64,000 nucleotides of DNA from Asparagopsis taxiformis (Eukaryota; Rhodophyta; Florideophyceae; Bonnemaisoniales; Bonnemaisoniaceae). Below the pieces are notes generated by a model, which saw only the letters and a list, made by a program, of their open reading frames with translations, had not been told where the DNA came from and made no database searches. The position numbers and the translations under genes are program-made. Shown here in pieces: positions 30,884 to 42,500 of this stretch. Within the stretch, counting starts at the first letter, position 1. Every line of letters starts with the position of its first letter. The stretch covers positions 16,332-80,331 of the forward strand of contig JALQPE010003117.1 of assembly GCA_030407315.1 (NCBI GenBank), given 5' to 3'.

Positions 30884-32284
30884 TTACTGGACGAGGGAAC
30901 TAGAAGAATGGATCGGTAGGGCGTCAATGACTTCATTGTAGGAGTGTGCGCCGAAAAACGTCATGTATGGCAAATTAAGCTCCAGGGTTCCTAGGCTGTT
31001 CACGTTAGTGGAAATATCGCGGGACCATAGGCGCATTCTAGGGAACTCAGTTCTGTTCCAAGTCATGTTGAAAGAGTGTCCTGGATGAACAGGAACTGAA
31101 GCAGAATCATGGCCGGGTGGCGTCGGCCGTAAGGCATGGAAAATATCACGGACAGGCATGCTCCGATGGACGAGGACGTTCTTATACATCATATTCGGTA
31201 TGTCGAAGTCCAGGGATTTTCTGAAGAGCACGGGGAGAATGGAATGATCGATTGTACGATCATTGCATTTGTCGAAGTGGAATGGGTCACTTCTGGCGAG
31301 GGCAAAAATGAATGGTTCTCTACACGGATCTGTGCCACGCAGTAGAGTACCGAGCAAGCGCACGTATGAATTGTCGGCAGCATTGATATTTTTGGGACCC
31401 CTTGCAGTTCTGAAGAGCCGGATTCGATCGGAGACTGCAGTCAAAGATATGGACTTGCACATGTCTGAATATGAAGGGAAGAAGACGCTGAATTTGTTTG
31501 TATCGATTGGTGGCATCTGGGTCAGGGAGAAAGAAGGTTGAAATTCTGCACCCGGGCAGGTGGACCGCACTGATCTCGCAATTATTTCGAAGTCCCGGAT
31601 GGTACAGTCCGTGGTTATGGATATGAAACCCGTGGTAACTGTATCAATGCCATGATTAGATTCAGGAGTTCTTTTCCTAGATAATGGCCGTTCCCTGTGC
31701 TGTGCTAGTTTTAGTCTGAAGTAACCAAATATGCGATGGAGGACAGCATCTGATTCATTGACATGACCCATTGTACTACCAAGACCGTGATGGAGAATCC
31801 ATGCACGCTCCATGTTCTGCAAACGAGCGTGAAGGTCAGAAACTTTTTCGACCAATGCGGATTGCCCGGGACTAGAAGATCCCTCACCGGAGTCTGAAGA
31901 AGAAGCAGAAGGTGAATAAAAATGACAAACTCTCCACTGCAGCCTGCGTCTGAGACGAGTAGGGCGTGTTGTAGCAGAATCTACAGGGCTGAAAGGAATT
32001 TCTTCCAGATATCCCTTGAAGATACTTACATCAACAGAGGTTTCGGGATGGCCTAACATCGCCAAATATGTCAGCGTGGCAGAACGGGGGATTCCTCGTC
32101 GAGTCAACCTGGCTACCTTTGCCTTCCACCAAACCCTGTTTGCGGAGTGTCTTGTCCGCCGGTTACACGTACCACTCGTATTCACGTTCCAGAGTACCTC
32201 AATGGCGATACCATCATGTAGAATGGACGGATGATCTATGGACGGATGATCCATCGACAAACGATTGAGATGTATCGTTCCCAA
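30884..32284 (-). CDS. Unknown 466-aa protein encoded antisense in the CACTA element
   Basis: Single-exon gene from 32284 (MGTIHLNRLSMDH). The first ~70 residues include a basic motif (VWWKAKVARLTRRG). A Ser-rich linker (~125-145) is followed by a helix (ALVEKVSDLHARLQNM) and a C-terminal globular part of ~280 residues. It is the only main gene on this strand of the element. No family is recognised. The real start may lie at an internal Met because the first residues (DHPSIDHPSI) come from a short direct repeat in the DNA. Natural amino-acid composition over 466 codons supports coding. Confidence 0.6.
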   Translation of the reverse strand: MGTIHLNRLSMDHPSIDHPSILHDGIAIEVLWNVNTSGTCNRRTRHSANRVWWKAKVARLTRRGIPRSATLTYLAMLGHPETSVDVSIFKGYLEEIPFSPVDSATTRPTRLRRRLQWRVCHFYSPSASSSDSGEGSSSPGQSALVEKVSDLHARLQNMERAWILHHGLGSTMGHVNESDAVLHRIFGYFRLKLAQHRERPLSRKRTPESNHGIDTVTTGFISITTDCTIRDFEIIARSVRSTCPGAEFQPSFSLTQMPPIDTNKFSVFFPSYSDMCKSISLTAVSDRIRLFRTARGPKNINAADNSYVRLLGTLLRGTDPCREPFIFALARSDPFHFDKCNDRTIDHSILPVLFRKSLDFDIPNMMYKNVLVHRSMPVRDIFHALRPTPPGHDSASVPVHPGHSFNMTWNRTEFPRMRLWSRDISTNVNSLGTLELNLPYMTFFGAHSYNEVIDALPIHSSSSLVQ

Positions 32285-32445
32285 ACAAGAATAGTATTAT
32301 TTCAGTACTATTGTACGAACGTTCATGGTCGGTCGTGGAAGTAGGGACGACATGGACACGTGTCTAGACTTGCAGTTCATCCACGGTCATGAAGTCAGTG
32401 AGGAGCAGGACAGCTGCAGCTGCCCTGCTCCTCACCACATGTGGT

Positions 32446-33475
32446 TGTGCAACCGGTGACGAAGTGCACACGTGTGTAGTTATGCAGCTAGTTCTAGGCA
32501 GTTGTGAAGGCAGTGACGAGGTGCACACGTGTGTAGTTGTGCAAATGGTTGTCCGTGGTTTTGAAACCGGTGACGAAGTGCACACATGTGTAGTTGTGCA
32601 AATGGTTGTCCGTGGTTGTGAAACCGGTGACGGAGCGCACACGTGTGCGAGCATGCAGCTTGTTCCAGGCAGTTGTGAAGGCAGTGACGAGGTGGACACG
32701 TGTGTAGTTGTGCAAATGGTTGTCCTTGGTTTTGAAACCGGTGACGGAGCGCACACGTGTGTAGTTGTGCAAATGGTTGTCCGTGGTTGTGAAACCGGTG
32801 ACGAGGTGCACACGTGTGTAGTTGTGCAAATGGTTGTCCGTGGTTGAAACCGGTGACGAGGTGCACACGTGTGTAGTTGTGCAAATGGTTGTCCGTGGTT
32901 GTGAAACCGGTGACGAGGTGCACACATGTGTAGTTGTGCAAATGGTTGTCCGTGGTTGTGAAACCGTGACGAGGTGCACACGTGTGTAGTTGTGCAAATG
33001 GTTGTCCGTGGTTGTGAAACCGGTGACGAGGTGCACACGTGTGTAGTTGTGCAAATGGTTGTCCGTGGTTGTGAAACCGGTGACGAGGTGCACACATGTG
33101 TAGTTGTGCAAATGGTTGTCCGTGGTTGTGAAACCGGTGACGAGGTGCACACGTGTGTAGTTGTGCAAATGGTTGTCCGTGGTTGTGAAACCGGTGACGG
33201 AGCGCACACGTGTGTAGTTGTGCAAATGGTTGTCCGTGGTTGTGAAACCGATGACGAGGTGCACACGTGTGTAGTCGTGCAAATGGTTGTCCGTGGTTGT
33301 GAAGGCAGTGACGAGGTGCACACGTGTGTAGTTGTGCAAATGGTTGTCCGTGGTTGTGAAACCGGTGACGGAGCGCACACGTGTGCGAGCATGCAGCTTG
33401 TTGCAGGCAGTTGTGAAGGCAGTGACGAGGTGCACACGTGTGTAGTTGTGCAAATGGTTGTCCGTGGTTTGGTTG
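32446..33475 (+). repeat. 57-bp minisatellite, about 18 units
   Basis: The unit has the form GTGAAACCGGTGACGAGGTG, a CACACGTGTGTAGTTGTGC segment and AAATGGTTGTCCGTGGTT, 57 bases long. Since 57 is a multiple of three and the unit lacks stops in several frames, 19-residue repeats are open on both strands. Variant units (with GAGCATGCAGCTTGTTCCAGG, for example 32,650 and 33,385) alternate with the consensus. I treat the long frames here (up to 443 codons) as products of the array, not genes. The GAAACCGGTGAC core also occurs elsewhere in the element. Confidence 0.9.
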
Positions 33476-33481
33476 TGACAC

Positions 33482-34154
33482 TGGTGAGAAGTGGACGGCT
33501 TGGTCTTGTTTCGGAAAGAGATGTACAGCGACTGGAGCGGACCATTATTGCCGAATTCAACAAGGAAGGACTAAACTTGGTTCCGGTCTCGAGACTTAGA
33601 AGATTCCAGTAAGTCTGCAAAGTTTGTTGGAATAATGGCACCTTGCCATACCGTTTCCAATTGAATAGGGGAAATTTCTTAAGAACATGTCCCATGGCGA
33701 TATAATTAGATTACGATGGCTCATAATTATTGGATGGTTCTGTACTTTCCTGCTATTCCCGTGTTTATATGAAACGTTGGATCTGTGGACGGAGTGGATG
33801 AAACTCACCACTTAACCGCAAAGGGTGTGAATATTCCATTTCAATTCAAACCACCGTGAGGAAGATTCAGGGATATTTCATCACATCGGGGCGGCTTGTG
33901 TTGACATTATGAAGCTTCATAATGTCCTAGGATGGCTGCAACGAACGCAATGAAACCGCGGTTTCAGGGCACGATTCCGCACCGTTGGAATGGTCGCGAA
34001 CATTCGTAATTAATTATAAAATTTGATGGTAGGAACGGTAGCAAAACCGCTTACAATAGAGATGAGAACGTAAATTGATATTGAACCTATTACTAGGACA
34101 AGGATTTGTGAGGAGTGAAGAGCTCTTGACTTCTACAAGTATTGCACACAAACA
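33482..34154. other. Spacer upstream of the helicase gene
   Basis: No gene. It contains a GAAGCTTCATAATG-type inverted repeat near 33,910 and AT-rich stretches that may hold the helicase promoter. No core element is certain. Confidence 0.3.
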
Positions 34155-34229
34155 GTGCACTCTGTTTATCAGCTCCGCAGAATCGAAGTTCACAGAGATC
34201 CACTGCACACAAGAAACGAAAGATTGAAG

Positions 34230-37200
34230 ATGCCGCCAGCACCGAGGAGACAGACACCGTACTCGTCTCCCACGGATGTGTTCGCTTCTATTAAACAATA
34301 TATCCAAGGACGGCCACCTGTTGGTGATAACACTTCGGCTTCGCAGTGGGCTGCATGGGAAAGACAAGTAACGCGCGATGCACAAGAGTTCGTCAACAGT
34401 TCGGAGTGTAATCTATATATTGGGAACGGGACCCGCCCTACCCCGCCCGCTCACGTTGTCACCAGAGTCGTCCAACGGGCATGCGTGTTCTATACAGAGC
34501 AATGTCTGAATACTTTGCGTCTATATCCGAGAGGCGTGTTTGGTGATATGAATGGTTTCGTGATACCCTTTACGTCGAAGAAAAAAGTGTTGAAAAATGT
34601 TCTAACAGCTCTGGATTTCAGGAACGTCCTTTCGAAGATCGAGTCGTGGATGTCTGATGAGTGGATATACGCTGTAGCTATGCAAAAGGCCAAGCTACAT
34701 AATTATCCATCTCATAGTTTTACTTGGAGCATTAGCCAAGAAGGTCGGTCGTGGATGCTATCATGGTATATTCATACAATGTCATGGGTGTGTCTGCTAA
34801 TAACGAAAGTCCAGGACAGGAACTCTGACCGTGGGATACCGGAAGTGCTAGATTCTTGTTGCGCTCCGGTCGAGTACGACGTGCCGCTTGAAAATTATGG
34901 CATGGTTCGTGATGTACATGCAATCATTTCACAAGCCATTTTCGGTGGCCTCAGATTTGTTGCCGAACGGAAAATACGAGCCGCAACCCCGGAGCAGTGC
35001 ACATTCGTGACCGGAAACCGTGGAGTGAGGAGAAAGGTGTTGAAGAAGGAGAACCTGGTTAGTGCCAATGCTATGTTCAAGTATGTAATGGACGCCGAAG
35101 AAGACAGGAGTGTGGTACCGAAACTGTATGCCGTTGTAATGCACGTTCTCGTCGGAATGGAAGCGCTACCGGCGAATATCGCGTATGGTCAGCGATATGA
35201 TGATGCTCTGAGATCATCATTGGAAAATTTCATGTCTCGCATGCTGTCCGCTATAGACAGTGATGCAGAGAACATTAGCAGTTCCATACGCGAATCATCC
35301 CAACAACGCAGACAAGCTCGCATTCGGACATGGCTGACCGCATTCATAGAGAATAGTACAAGAATTAACCAGGTTGACGTGGTGAGACCATTGGAGGGAG
35401 CAACAAATACAGGACGGCGTAAAAATCACGAAAGAAACGTACAGAGTGCTGGTGGCTCACCTCCCGAACGGCCGCCAGTGCCGGAGGCCAACGTGCAGGA
35501 GGAAAGAGATGGACAACTAGAACATACCGTCGCAGGGAATGATGAAGCGAACGGTGACCGAAATGAAGAAGATGAGATCGTACCAACAGAACGAACTGCT
35601 ATGGACGAGCGGACCGCTCGTGCGAGACGTCGTAGTGCCGTGCGACGTCGGCAGGTTGCACAAACCGAGGATGGTCCTGTCGAAGAAGACTCGCAGCGCG
35701 GTGGAGAAGAAGGCCCAGAAACCAGTGGTGCAGGAAGCGTGCAACCTGCTGTGGAGCCCGGACAGGATCGTGCGTCGAAGAAACCTCGGCATGCGGAAGT
35801 ATGTCCTACATGCGAACAACCATGGCCGCAGACAGTGGAATCACCGAACACTGCAAATACCACACCGGAAAAAAATCTGGGTCAGAAATTGACCAACTCG
35901 TCACAGGTTGTTCGACCGGAGCACACTTCTATTTCAGTGGATTTACCACCAGTATCGTCACATGTTTTGCGACCAGAGCGAAATTCAATTGCAGTGGATG
36001 TACCACCACTGGTGGCACTATCGTCACAACGGCCCAAGCCAAAATCTTCTTCGTTGTCGATAACTGCTGGACCCGCACTATCAGTGGATGTGCAGCCAGC
36101 ACCACCACCCTCACCCGTCTGGGATCCACCACCAATACCGCAGGAGGCAGTCCAGCAACAGGCAGTCCAGCAACAGCGCCATAAACCGCGGGTACCTGTA
36201 CAGCGAGCTGCACGCAAAGGGTATCACTACGACGATGTCCCGATACAAATAGAAGGTATATCCTTGAACACAAATCTCTCACCCAATGCAATACTGGCGA
36301 ACTGGTCTTCGAATGCCTCTTTCTCGTTTCCGCGACGGGGATTCGAGAGTAGCTGGGTACGAAATCGTGTCATATTTCGTGGTCAGAATCCTCGTCTGGC
36401 TCCGAACTTCATGTACTTCTCGTGGTATGACTTCTTGTCAACCAGTTTCACACTTTGTATTTACAAGATGGTTTTGGAACTAGCGGAAGTTGCACAGAAG
36501 CATGAGACCTGGTATCCAGCTACACAAAGAGACCCATTGCTCGATAACGATTACGACCTCTATAGGCTAGATTCCGACGCATCAGGCAACGGGAATAGTA
36601 GGAGGTTCGAAGCTTCACGAACTGCACCGTCGACCCGAGACAGCGTATCATTCAGAAGCTGGGATGTCGTCACCGTCGATGTCATAGACCGCAGCCGACA
36701 GACGGAACCACTGGAATGTTGCTTAGGTGTTGTTGAAGATTTCACTACGAACAAAACCCGTGCCCAAACCCGCCTCTCTTTGACAATTATCGCCTTGGGT
36801 TCTGTGCGACATGCGCGATATTCGCAGGGTACGGAGGGGCTTGCAATAGTCGTTCGCAGATCAGGCTATCTCGGAACAGAAGGTATGCAATGTGAAGCAA
36901 TACGAAACCTTCCTGCGATACATCCTGGATGGCATGAGCTGTTCCTAGGCACTTCAAGGGCGGCCACATCTAACCAGCGATGGCTACAGCAGGATGGTTC
37001 CTTAGTTCGAGAAGAATACGAAAAGCTTCTCGCGCACTGTTTGCCCGGTGCTGTTCTAGTACCATCTGGAAGCACTAACACTCAGAAATACATGCTTGAG
37101 ATGACAGACCTAAACGGAGCAGATGTGCATCACGATGGTCCGCCGAAAATGAATAGATCTCAAGCAGCTGCAGTGTTGGAATGTCTGATATCGTCGGAGC

Positions 37201-38678
37201 TGTCAGAACGAAAGCCAAGGGGGCTTCTTGATCGAGTATGCTGTGTGGTCGGTCCAGCAGCAACTGGGAAGACGAGTACAATTATGCATTACATTTCTGC
37301 TCTTCTGAACAAGGTGGCCTACGACATGGTAGAAGCTGAGGCGGCACGAGTCAGAGTGGCTGGTGGTAGCGTGCACGCGACAGCTATTTCTGCTCTTAAC
37401 AGACCTGGGACAAAGGTACGCATTCTAGTCGTGTCTGTATCGAATACCGCCGTGGATGTCATCGAATCCAAACTTCTTGACGGTATTTTCATGGTCCAGT
37501 CGCGTTCTACAGTTCCCACACTTGTGCGACCTCCTTTCGAGCGGAAAACAGCTCGAGATACAAGCGGCGGTAGTGAACGTGCAGTCACGAACAGGGGAAG
37601 GAAGCGCATATTATTTGGTGCAGCCAGTGGGGAACTGTCATCTCCATGCATTGTATTGAGCACTTTCGGTTCGTTGTGGCGGTTATTTAGAGACAATCCA
37701 ACGGCAAAGTTCGATGCAATCGTTGTTGATGAGGCTTCTCAAGCTGCCGACGTTGATTACCTTCCCCTCGTACAATTTCTGGCTGAAAATTTTAAGGTTG
37801 AGGACGCGCCTCCTTTGTCTCTCTTCGGAGATCCCATGCAACAGAGCCCTGTCCTGCGTGGACCGCGAAACATCATGTCCTCTATCTATACAATGTCTTG
37901 GCTGGATAGGCTTGCTCGTAACGAATCATCGCATCTTCGTCACTCAAATATAGTACGCTGCGTCTGTCTTCAAGAGCAATATCGCATGCATCCGGAGATT
38001 AACAGAGTTTCCAATGTCATAGCGCACAGGAATGTGGCCGACCATCACTCTTGTGTTCCAACCAGTGATACTTATACCAAGTGGTTGATCCCTTACGTTT
38101 ATGGGAACGGTGCTCGTGTCCCGATCTACACGAGTGAGGCGAAGGATATCAGCCTTACCGACCTGTCCCATCCCGTCCGCCTCTTCGATCCTTATTTCAG
38201 GCGAAGGAACAATCATTTTCCATATGGGGAAATATCAATGCAAACAAGCTATGACACGAGCGTTCCGGAGGCGATATTAATATCCGAATTGGTCCGAATC
38301 CTCCTCACCGTTCCAAATATGCGCCAGGAAGATATTCTCATCTTGACTGTATACAACAAGCAACGGTCCTGTATCCTTGCACATCTTGCTGCGATGTTCG
38401 CGAACGTCTACGAACATGAGCCCTGCACCATAACTGTTTCTACTATTGCCGCTGCGCAGGGTAGCGAAAGTCCAGTAGTGATATACAGTGCGACAAGAAA
38501 TGGGAGAAGAACGTCTAGCAGCAGTACTCATGACAGCCTCGGTTTAGTTGATGACGTTCGCGGTATTTATGTGATGGTCACACGGGCTATGCGTCATCTA
38601 TACATAGTGGGGGAATTCGATTTCTTGGTATCAAAGAGTGCTGACTGGACGAGGGTTGTGAAAGAAACTTCACCATAG
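34230..38678 (+). CDS. Large UPF1-like SF1 helicase of the CACTA element
   Basis: The frame is open from 34155, but I prefer the ATG at 34230 (MPPAPRRQ; 1,482 aa), since the upstream 25 residues look untranslated; either is possible. The N-terminal ~480 residues are globular and unrecognised. Residues ~480-680 are a charged, Pro-rich linker with a lone CPTCEQPW. A beta-rich stretch follows, and the helicase occupies the C-terminal ~450 residues: Walker A GPAATGKTST (~1005), Walker B VVDEASQAAD (~1165), motif III LFGDPMQQSP, YRMHPEIN (~1249), motif V TVSTIAAAQGSE and motif VI VTRAMRHLYIVG (~1449). DEAS and YRMHP place it with the UPF1/Dna2/SMUBP-2 group, 5'-3' helicases on RNA or DNA. AATAAA follows 47 bases after the stop. 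CACTA elements are not known to me to need a helicase. Confidence 0.88.
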   Translation: MPPAPRRQTPYSSPTDVFASIKQYIQGRPPVGDNTSASQWAAWERQVTRDAQEFVNSSECNLYIGNGTRPTPPAHVVTRVVQRACVFYTEQCLNTLRLYPRGVFGDMNGFVIPFTSKKKVLKNVLTALDFRNVLSKIESWMSDEWIYAVAMQKAKLHNYPSHSFTWSISQEGRSWMLSWYIHTMSWVCLLITKVQDRNSDRGIPEVLDSCCAPVEYDVPLENYGMVRDVHAIISQAIFGGLRFVAERKIRAATPEQCTFVTGNRGVRRKVLKKENLVSANAMFKYVMDAEEDRSVVPKLYAVVMHVLVGMEALPANIAYGQRYDDALRSSLENFMSRMLSAIDSDAENISSSIRESSQQRRQARIRTWLTAFIENSTRINQVDVVRPLEGATNTGRRKNHERNVQSAGGSPPERPPVPEANVQEERDGQLEHTVAGNDEANGDRNEEDEIVPTERTAMDERTARARRRSAVRRRQVAQTEDGPVEEDSQRGGEEGPETSGAGSVQPAVEPGQDRASKKPRHAEVCPTCEQPWPQTVESPNTANTTPEKNLGQKLTNSSQVVRPEHTSISVDLPPVSSHVLRPERNSIAVDVPPLVALSSQRPKPKSSSLSITAGPALSVDVQPAPPPSPVWDPPPIPQEAVQQQAVQQQRHKPRVPVQRAARKGYHYDDVPIQIEGISLNTNLSPNAILANWSSNASFSFPRRGFESSWVRNRVIFRGQNPRLAPNFMYFSWYDFLSTSFTLCIYKMVLELAEVAQKHETWYPATQRDPLLDNDYDLYRLDSDASGNGNSRRFEASRTAPSTRDSVSFRSWDVVTVDVIDRSRQTEPLECCLGVVEDFTTNKTRAQTRLSLTIIALGSVRHARYSQGTEGLAIVVRRSGYLGTEGMQCEAIRNLPAIHPGWHELFLGTSRAATSNQRWLQQDGSLVREEYEKLLAHCLPGAVLVPSGSTNTQKYMLEMTDLNGADVHHDGPPKMNRSQAAAVLECLISSELSERKPRGLLDRVCCVVGPAATGKTSTIMHYISALLNKVAYDMVEAEAARVRVAGGSVHATAISALNRPGTKVRILVVSVSNTAVDVIESKLLDGIFMVQSRSTVPTLVRPPFERKTARDTSGGSERAVTNRGRKRILFGAASGELSSPCIVLSTFGSLWRLFRDNPTAKFDAIVVDEASQAADVDYLPLVQFLAENFKVEDAPPLSLFGDPMQQSPVLRGPRNIMSSIYTMSWLDRLARNESSHLRHSNIVRCVCLQEQYRMHPEINRVSNVIAHRNVADHHSCVPTSDTYTKWLIPYVYGNGARVPIYTSEAKDISLTDLSHPVRLFDPYFRRRNNHFPYGEISMQTSYDTSVPEAILISELVRILLTVPNMRQEDILILTVYNKQRSCILAHLAAMFANVYEHEPCTITVSTIAAAQGSESPVVIYSATRNGRRTSSSSTHDSLGLVDDVRGIYVMVTRAMRHLYIVGEFDFLVSKSADWTRVVKETSP

Positions 38679-38724
38679 CTTCCTACAACTCCCTTTCCTT
38701 TCAACTATAGTTGGCCTCCCTTCC

Positions 38725-38730
38725 AATAAA
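38725..38730 (+). promoter_or_regulatory. Polyadenylation signal after the helicase gene
   Basis: AATAAA, 47 bases downstream of the TAG stop and before the direct repeats at 38,745. Confidence 0.55.
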
Positions 38731-38749
38731 CTTGATTTTTTCAAATACC

Positions 38750-39090
38750 AACGTTCTGGTCAGCAGTTGTGCAGCCAGGGACATGGATTTTTTCAAATAC
38801 CAACGTTCTGGTCAGCGGTTGTGCAACCACGGACATGGATGGCTCATTGAGGAACCAAAATGGGGGTGTTCAGCAGAGGTCGTGCGGCCGATGACCACAC
38901 GTGTAGCCTGGATACGTTGTGCTACACGTGTTCTGGTCAGCGGTTGTGCAACCAGGGACATGGATGGCTCACTGAGGAACCAAAATGGGGGTGTTCGGCA
39001 GAGGTCGTGCGGCCGATGACCACACGTGTAGCCAGGACACATCACGCTACACTTCTGCTGGTCAGGGGTAGTGAAACCAGTGACACAAAC
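38750..39090 (+). repeat. Direct ~124-bp repeats with the dispersed CACTA motif
   Basis: GGTTGTGCAACCACGGACAT (38,817) and GGTTGTGCAACCAGGGACAT (38,941) start two ~124-base units that include GTCGTGCGGCCGATGACCAC. A shorter start is at 38,765 and a variant (GTGAAACCAGTGACA) at about 39,069. The same block occurs once at 27,905-28,030. The repeated GTTGTGCAACC part is itself an inverted repeat. Confidence 0.75.
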
Positions 39091-39099
39091 GCACTCATT

Positions 39100-39561
39100 G
39101 ATTGTGCAATGTGGTCTGGAATACTTATGCGGGGTGGCGTGAACTGTGGCGAGTATGTTCACTACGTTGTTGAAACGTGATATCGCTAACCCCTGCCACT
39201 GCGAATTGAGATGTTGATTAATCAACATTTCAAAACAAAACAATTGTTTTGTTCTCGTCCGTGGCAGAGATGCAAGTGACACGTTCATGCATGATACTGT
39301 CATCGTCGTATCAACGATGATAACTCGTATGGTCCTGGCTCTGCGGATGGGTAACATATCTCAATTGCGCCGTAACCTCGAGGTTCTGGATCCGGTGTGT
39401 TTTAAGGGCCATTTTTGATCTGTACATAGGTGATAAATAAAAGTACATTGGGAATATCAAATTTCGCCTAGTTCTATTACCGAGGTCAACTGGTTCGTTC
39501 TCTGCACCTCGCAGTTCATTGTACCACTGCTCGTCTGGTATCGTGGTATTGATCTCTCTCG
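39100..39561. other. Spacer upstream of the transposase gene
   Basis: No gene supported. Short inverted repeats (GATTAATCAACATTTC near 39,213; AACAATTGTTTTG near 39,238) are present and may hold the transposase promoter. Confidence 0.3.
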
Positions 39562-42500
39562 TTGGTAACCAGCCTGGAGATGGTTCGGCGCAGACTTCTA
39601 CGTTCTGGAACACATTACAGGCTGCGAAAAGATCGATTCAGATCTTGGTCAACCCTTGGAAACGCAACTGCAATAGCATGTGTTCCACGTACGACGGAAA
39701 GTCTTCCCAACCGGACTAGCTTCACGGACGGTGTTCTGGATGAAGATGTTGATGCTGTAATCGACAGGATACTCAGCAACCTCGAAGAGGATGACGAGTC
39801 CGATACCGAAAACGGCGAGGAATACTCTTTCCACTTTACATGGCAATCTCTGATCGCTGTTATGTCCGTGACTGGATCAGTGCGTTTCTCAGTCGATCAG
39901 TACACATTTTTTGTTACCTGTGTGAACTGGCTTGTCGAGTACTCCAACTGCGGATTATCTCCGTTCCCATCTTATTCCACTCTGCAAAGATACATTCTCC
40001 CTCATGTCGTCAGTTCTTCACTCCCCAGGTCAAAACAGGTCCTGCTTCCCCTCGACATCTCCAAGTCCGGTGCATCTGTGCATCAAAGTATCCAATCACG
40101 GAAATCGAGAAACATAGGCCCTATCACAGGGGGCCTACGATACCAGTTTCAATCGTCCTGCCCTCATCATGGGCGAGACATGATGTTTCTTTCAAGCCTT
40201 TATGGGAACAGATGAAAACTACCTCCACAGGTGCCGTAAGTAATACACCGGGAGCGACTATTCATGAGACCATAGAGGATATCCCTATGATTACTGATAG
40301 AGACCATATCCTCGATCCAATCTGTACTGCTCCACGGCCCTCCCATTCCCAGGGTGTGCCTCCAATTCAGGAAGACATTCGTCTATACCATGGTATGAAT
40401 CTCAAATTGACTTTGCGCGCTCCTTCCAAGAACATCATGGACCTACTGAGTTCATTTCGGTTTGAGCACAGCCCTTCGGGCTCTACCGTATTGTACGCTA
40501 AAGGAACGCAGTCTTTCCTTGTCCGGAGGCCACCGCCAGATATCAACTTCTCTACTAATGAAACTGCATGGTTTGCATACGAGTCGGTGGCGTCGAAACT
40601 GAAGAACCTCTGGAGAGCTGGTGATATTTGCACACTTCTGAAAACTACAAAACTGTCTTCTTCAGTTCCAGCGTCTTCTGGCTTTGCACACCTCATTGTT
40701 CACCGTCATCTCCGCTTACGAAACAGTTATTCCCCTTATCTATTAGCGATTGTTCCAGAAACCTCTGCTGCAGATCTCTCTGCTGCTTATCGTTCCTTCT
40801 CTGCTACAGTTCTTTCTGTTGAGGCATCTCCACCGCAACATACAATGCGTTCGAACCCCAGATCCACGAACGCCACCAAGTCCTTCGGCACTCTACATGA
40901 TGGTACCCCGTACTTCATTTACAGAATCCTGTTGTACTGCGACGGGTTCTCCCAGTACAACGAAAGGAAGGGGTCAGCCGGTGGCGTGTACATGATTCCT
41001 TTGAATCTGCCATGTCATGTTCGATCTTCCAGGCGAGGTGTCAGAACTATTTCTCTTGCACCGCCAGGTGTTTCTACTAATGCAATCCTCCACGAAATCA
41101 TCGGAGACATCGTACATCATTCTACACATGGCCTGAGTATGCTCGACGCCGACGGTAATCACATCCGAGTTTTTTTAGATCTTGTCGCCTTCATTGGAGA
41201 TTATCCAGAAATCACGAACGTTCTAGATTTATTGGGACACAACTCCGCCTGTCCCTGTCATCTTTGTTCCTTCAAACGAATTCCAAATCATATGACTGAG
41301 GCAAGTAGATACTGTTCTACCATTGCAGTGCATAGCCTCGACCCTGCGTTCATGCGAACTGCGGACAGGACCTTGGTCATCCGTGACTCAAATATTTCCT
41401 CAGAAGAGTCCAAATCAATTGGAATGAAAGATGCATCCACTGACACAAAGAAAAGCCCCTTGTTTTCCCTTCATTCCGCCCTCAACGAGGCGTTCAGAAC
41501 TACTCCACGACCGTTCTTTTCAGACGGCTCAATTCTTCCCTACCCCCATTTTGATCCCTACCGTTCCTGCCTCGTTGCTCCCGATCATCTCCTATCCGGA
41601 ATTGCGAAGAATGTACTTAACATGGCGTTCGTTCTTTTGCCGAGAGAATATCAAGTACTTGCTGATATTCACATCTGCAATGCTCTCCGAACAAACGGTC
41701 TCGTGGCACAACATCGTATCTTCTCTCCTGCAGCATGCAGTATGTATAGTATGAGCATATCAGGATTATTTTCCACACTATCAATTGCTCCAGAGGTGTT
41801 CACTGATCTTTGCTATACAATCCGTGCAAATACAAATTCGAATTCTTCTGATGCTCATCCTACCACAGCTTTATCGTTCGACAGTGCTGCCATCCACGAG
41901 AAAGGAACTGCTGTTTTATCGACCTACCGCCAGCTTGTGGCAAACACTTACTGGTATCCCTCCCTACAAACCGATGGTGTTGGCTGTGTTCAAATGTACA
42001 ATGAAAACGCTGGCGAGTATTGGCAACATGCTCTGCTGCGTACCGCGGAAGACTTCTTGACAAAATCGGACATGCTATGCCGCCTTTCACCACTCTGTCG
42101 TCAGCATTTGGATAAGCCAAACTCCCACAGACTAATAGAGTTATATAGGCACACCATACCTGCTATGGGACATGTACGCCATTTTGGCGAGCTTGTCTTT
42201 GAAAGTGCACATCAGCCATTGAAGAGAATTATATCGAAGTCTAACCATCAGCACCCACACCTACAAGCAGTTTCCCATGCCCTCTTCGACGATTGGAAGC
42301 ATAGAATATCAACAGTTATGAAATATGGTGACGGACATGAACAATTGCCCTTGTCCGGAAGATCTCCACTTTTGCCCGCACTGAATGATACTGTAAACGC
42401 CTCGCATGAAACCATAGGAGAAGTCGGAAGTGACAGGCGTTCAACAGAGCCCCAAATCAAGCTTGTCACGAACTTACTTTCTCATACTCCTACATTAACG

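Noticed and set aside
32446..33475. CRISPR-like array
   Set aside because: Units are contiguous tandem repeats with no unique spacers, in a eukaryotic transposon.
32364..33695. 443-codon minus frame and several 150-330 codon frames over the minisatellite
   Set aside because: They are open in several frames on both strands only because the 57-bp unit is a multiple of three and lacks stops.
39840..40070. N-terminal part of the single-frame transposase reading
   Set aside because: The alternative frame over the same bases encodes the transposase-like FPSYSTLQRYILP segment, so this part is probably a shadow.
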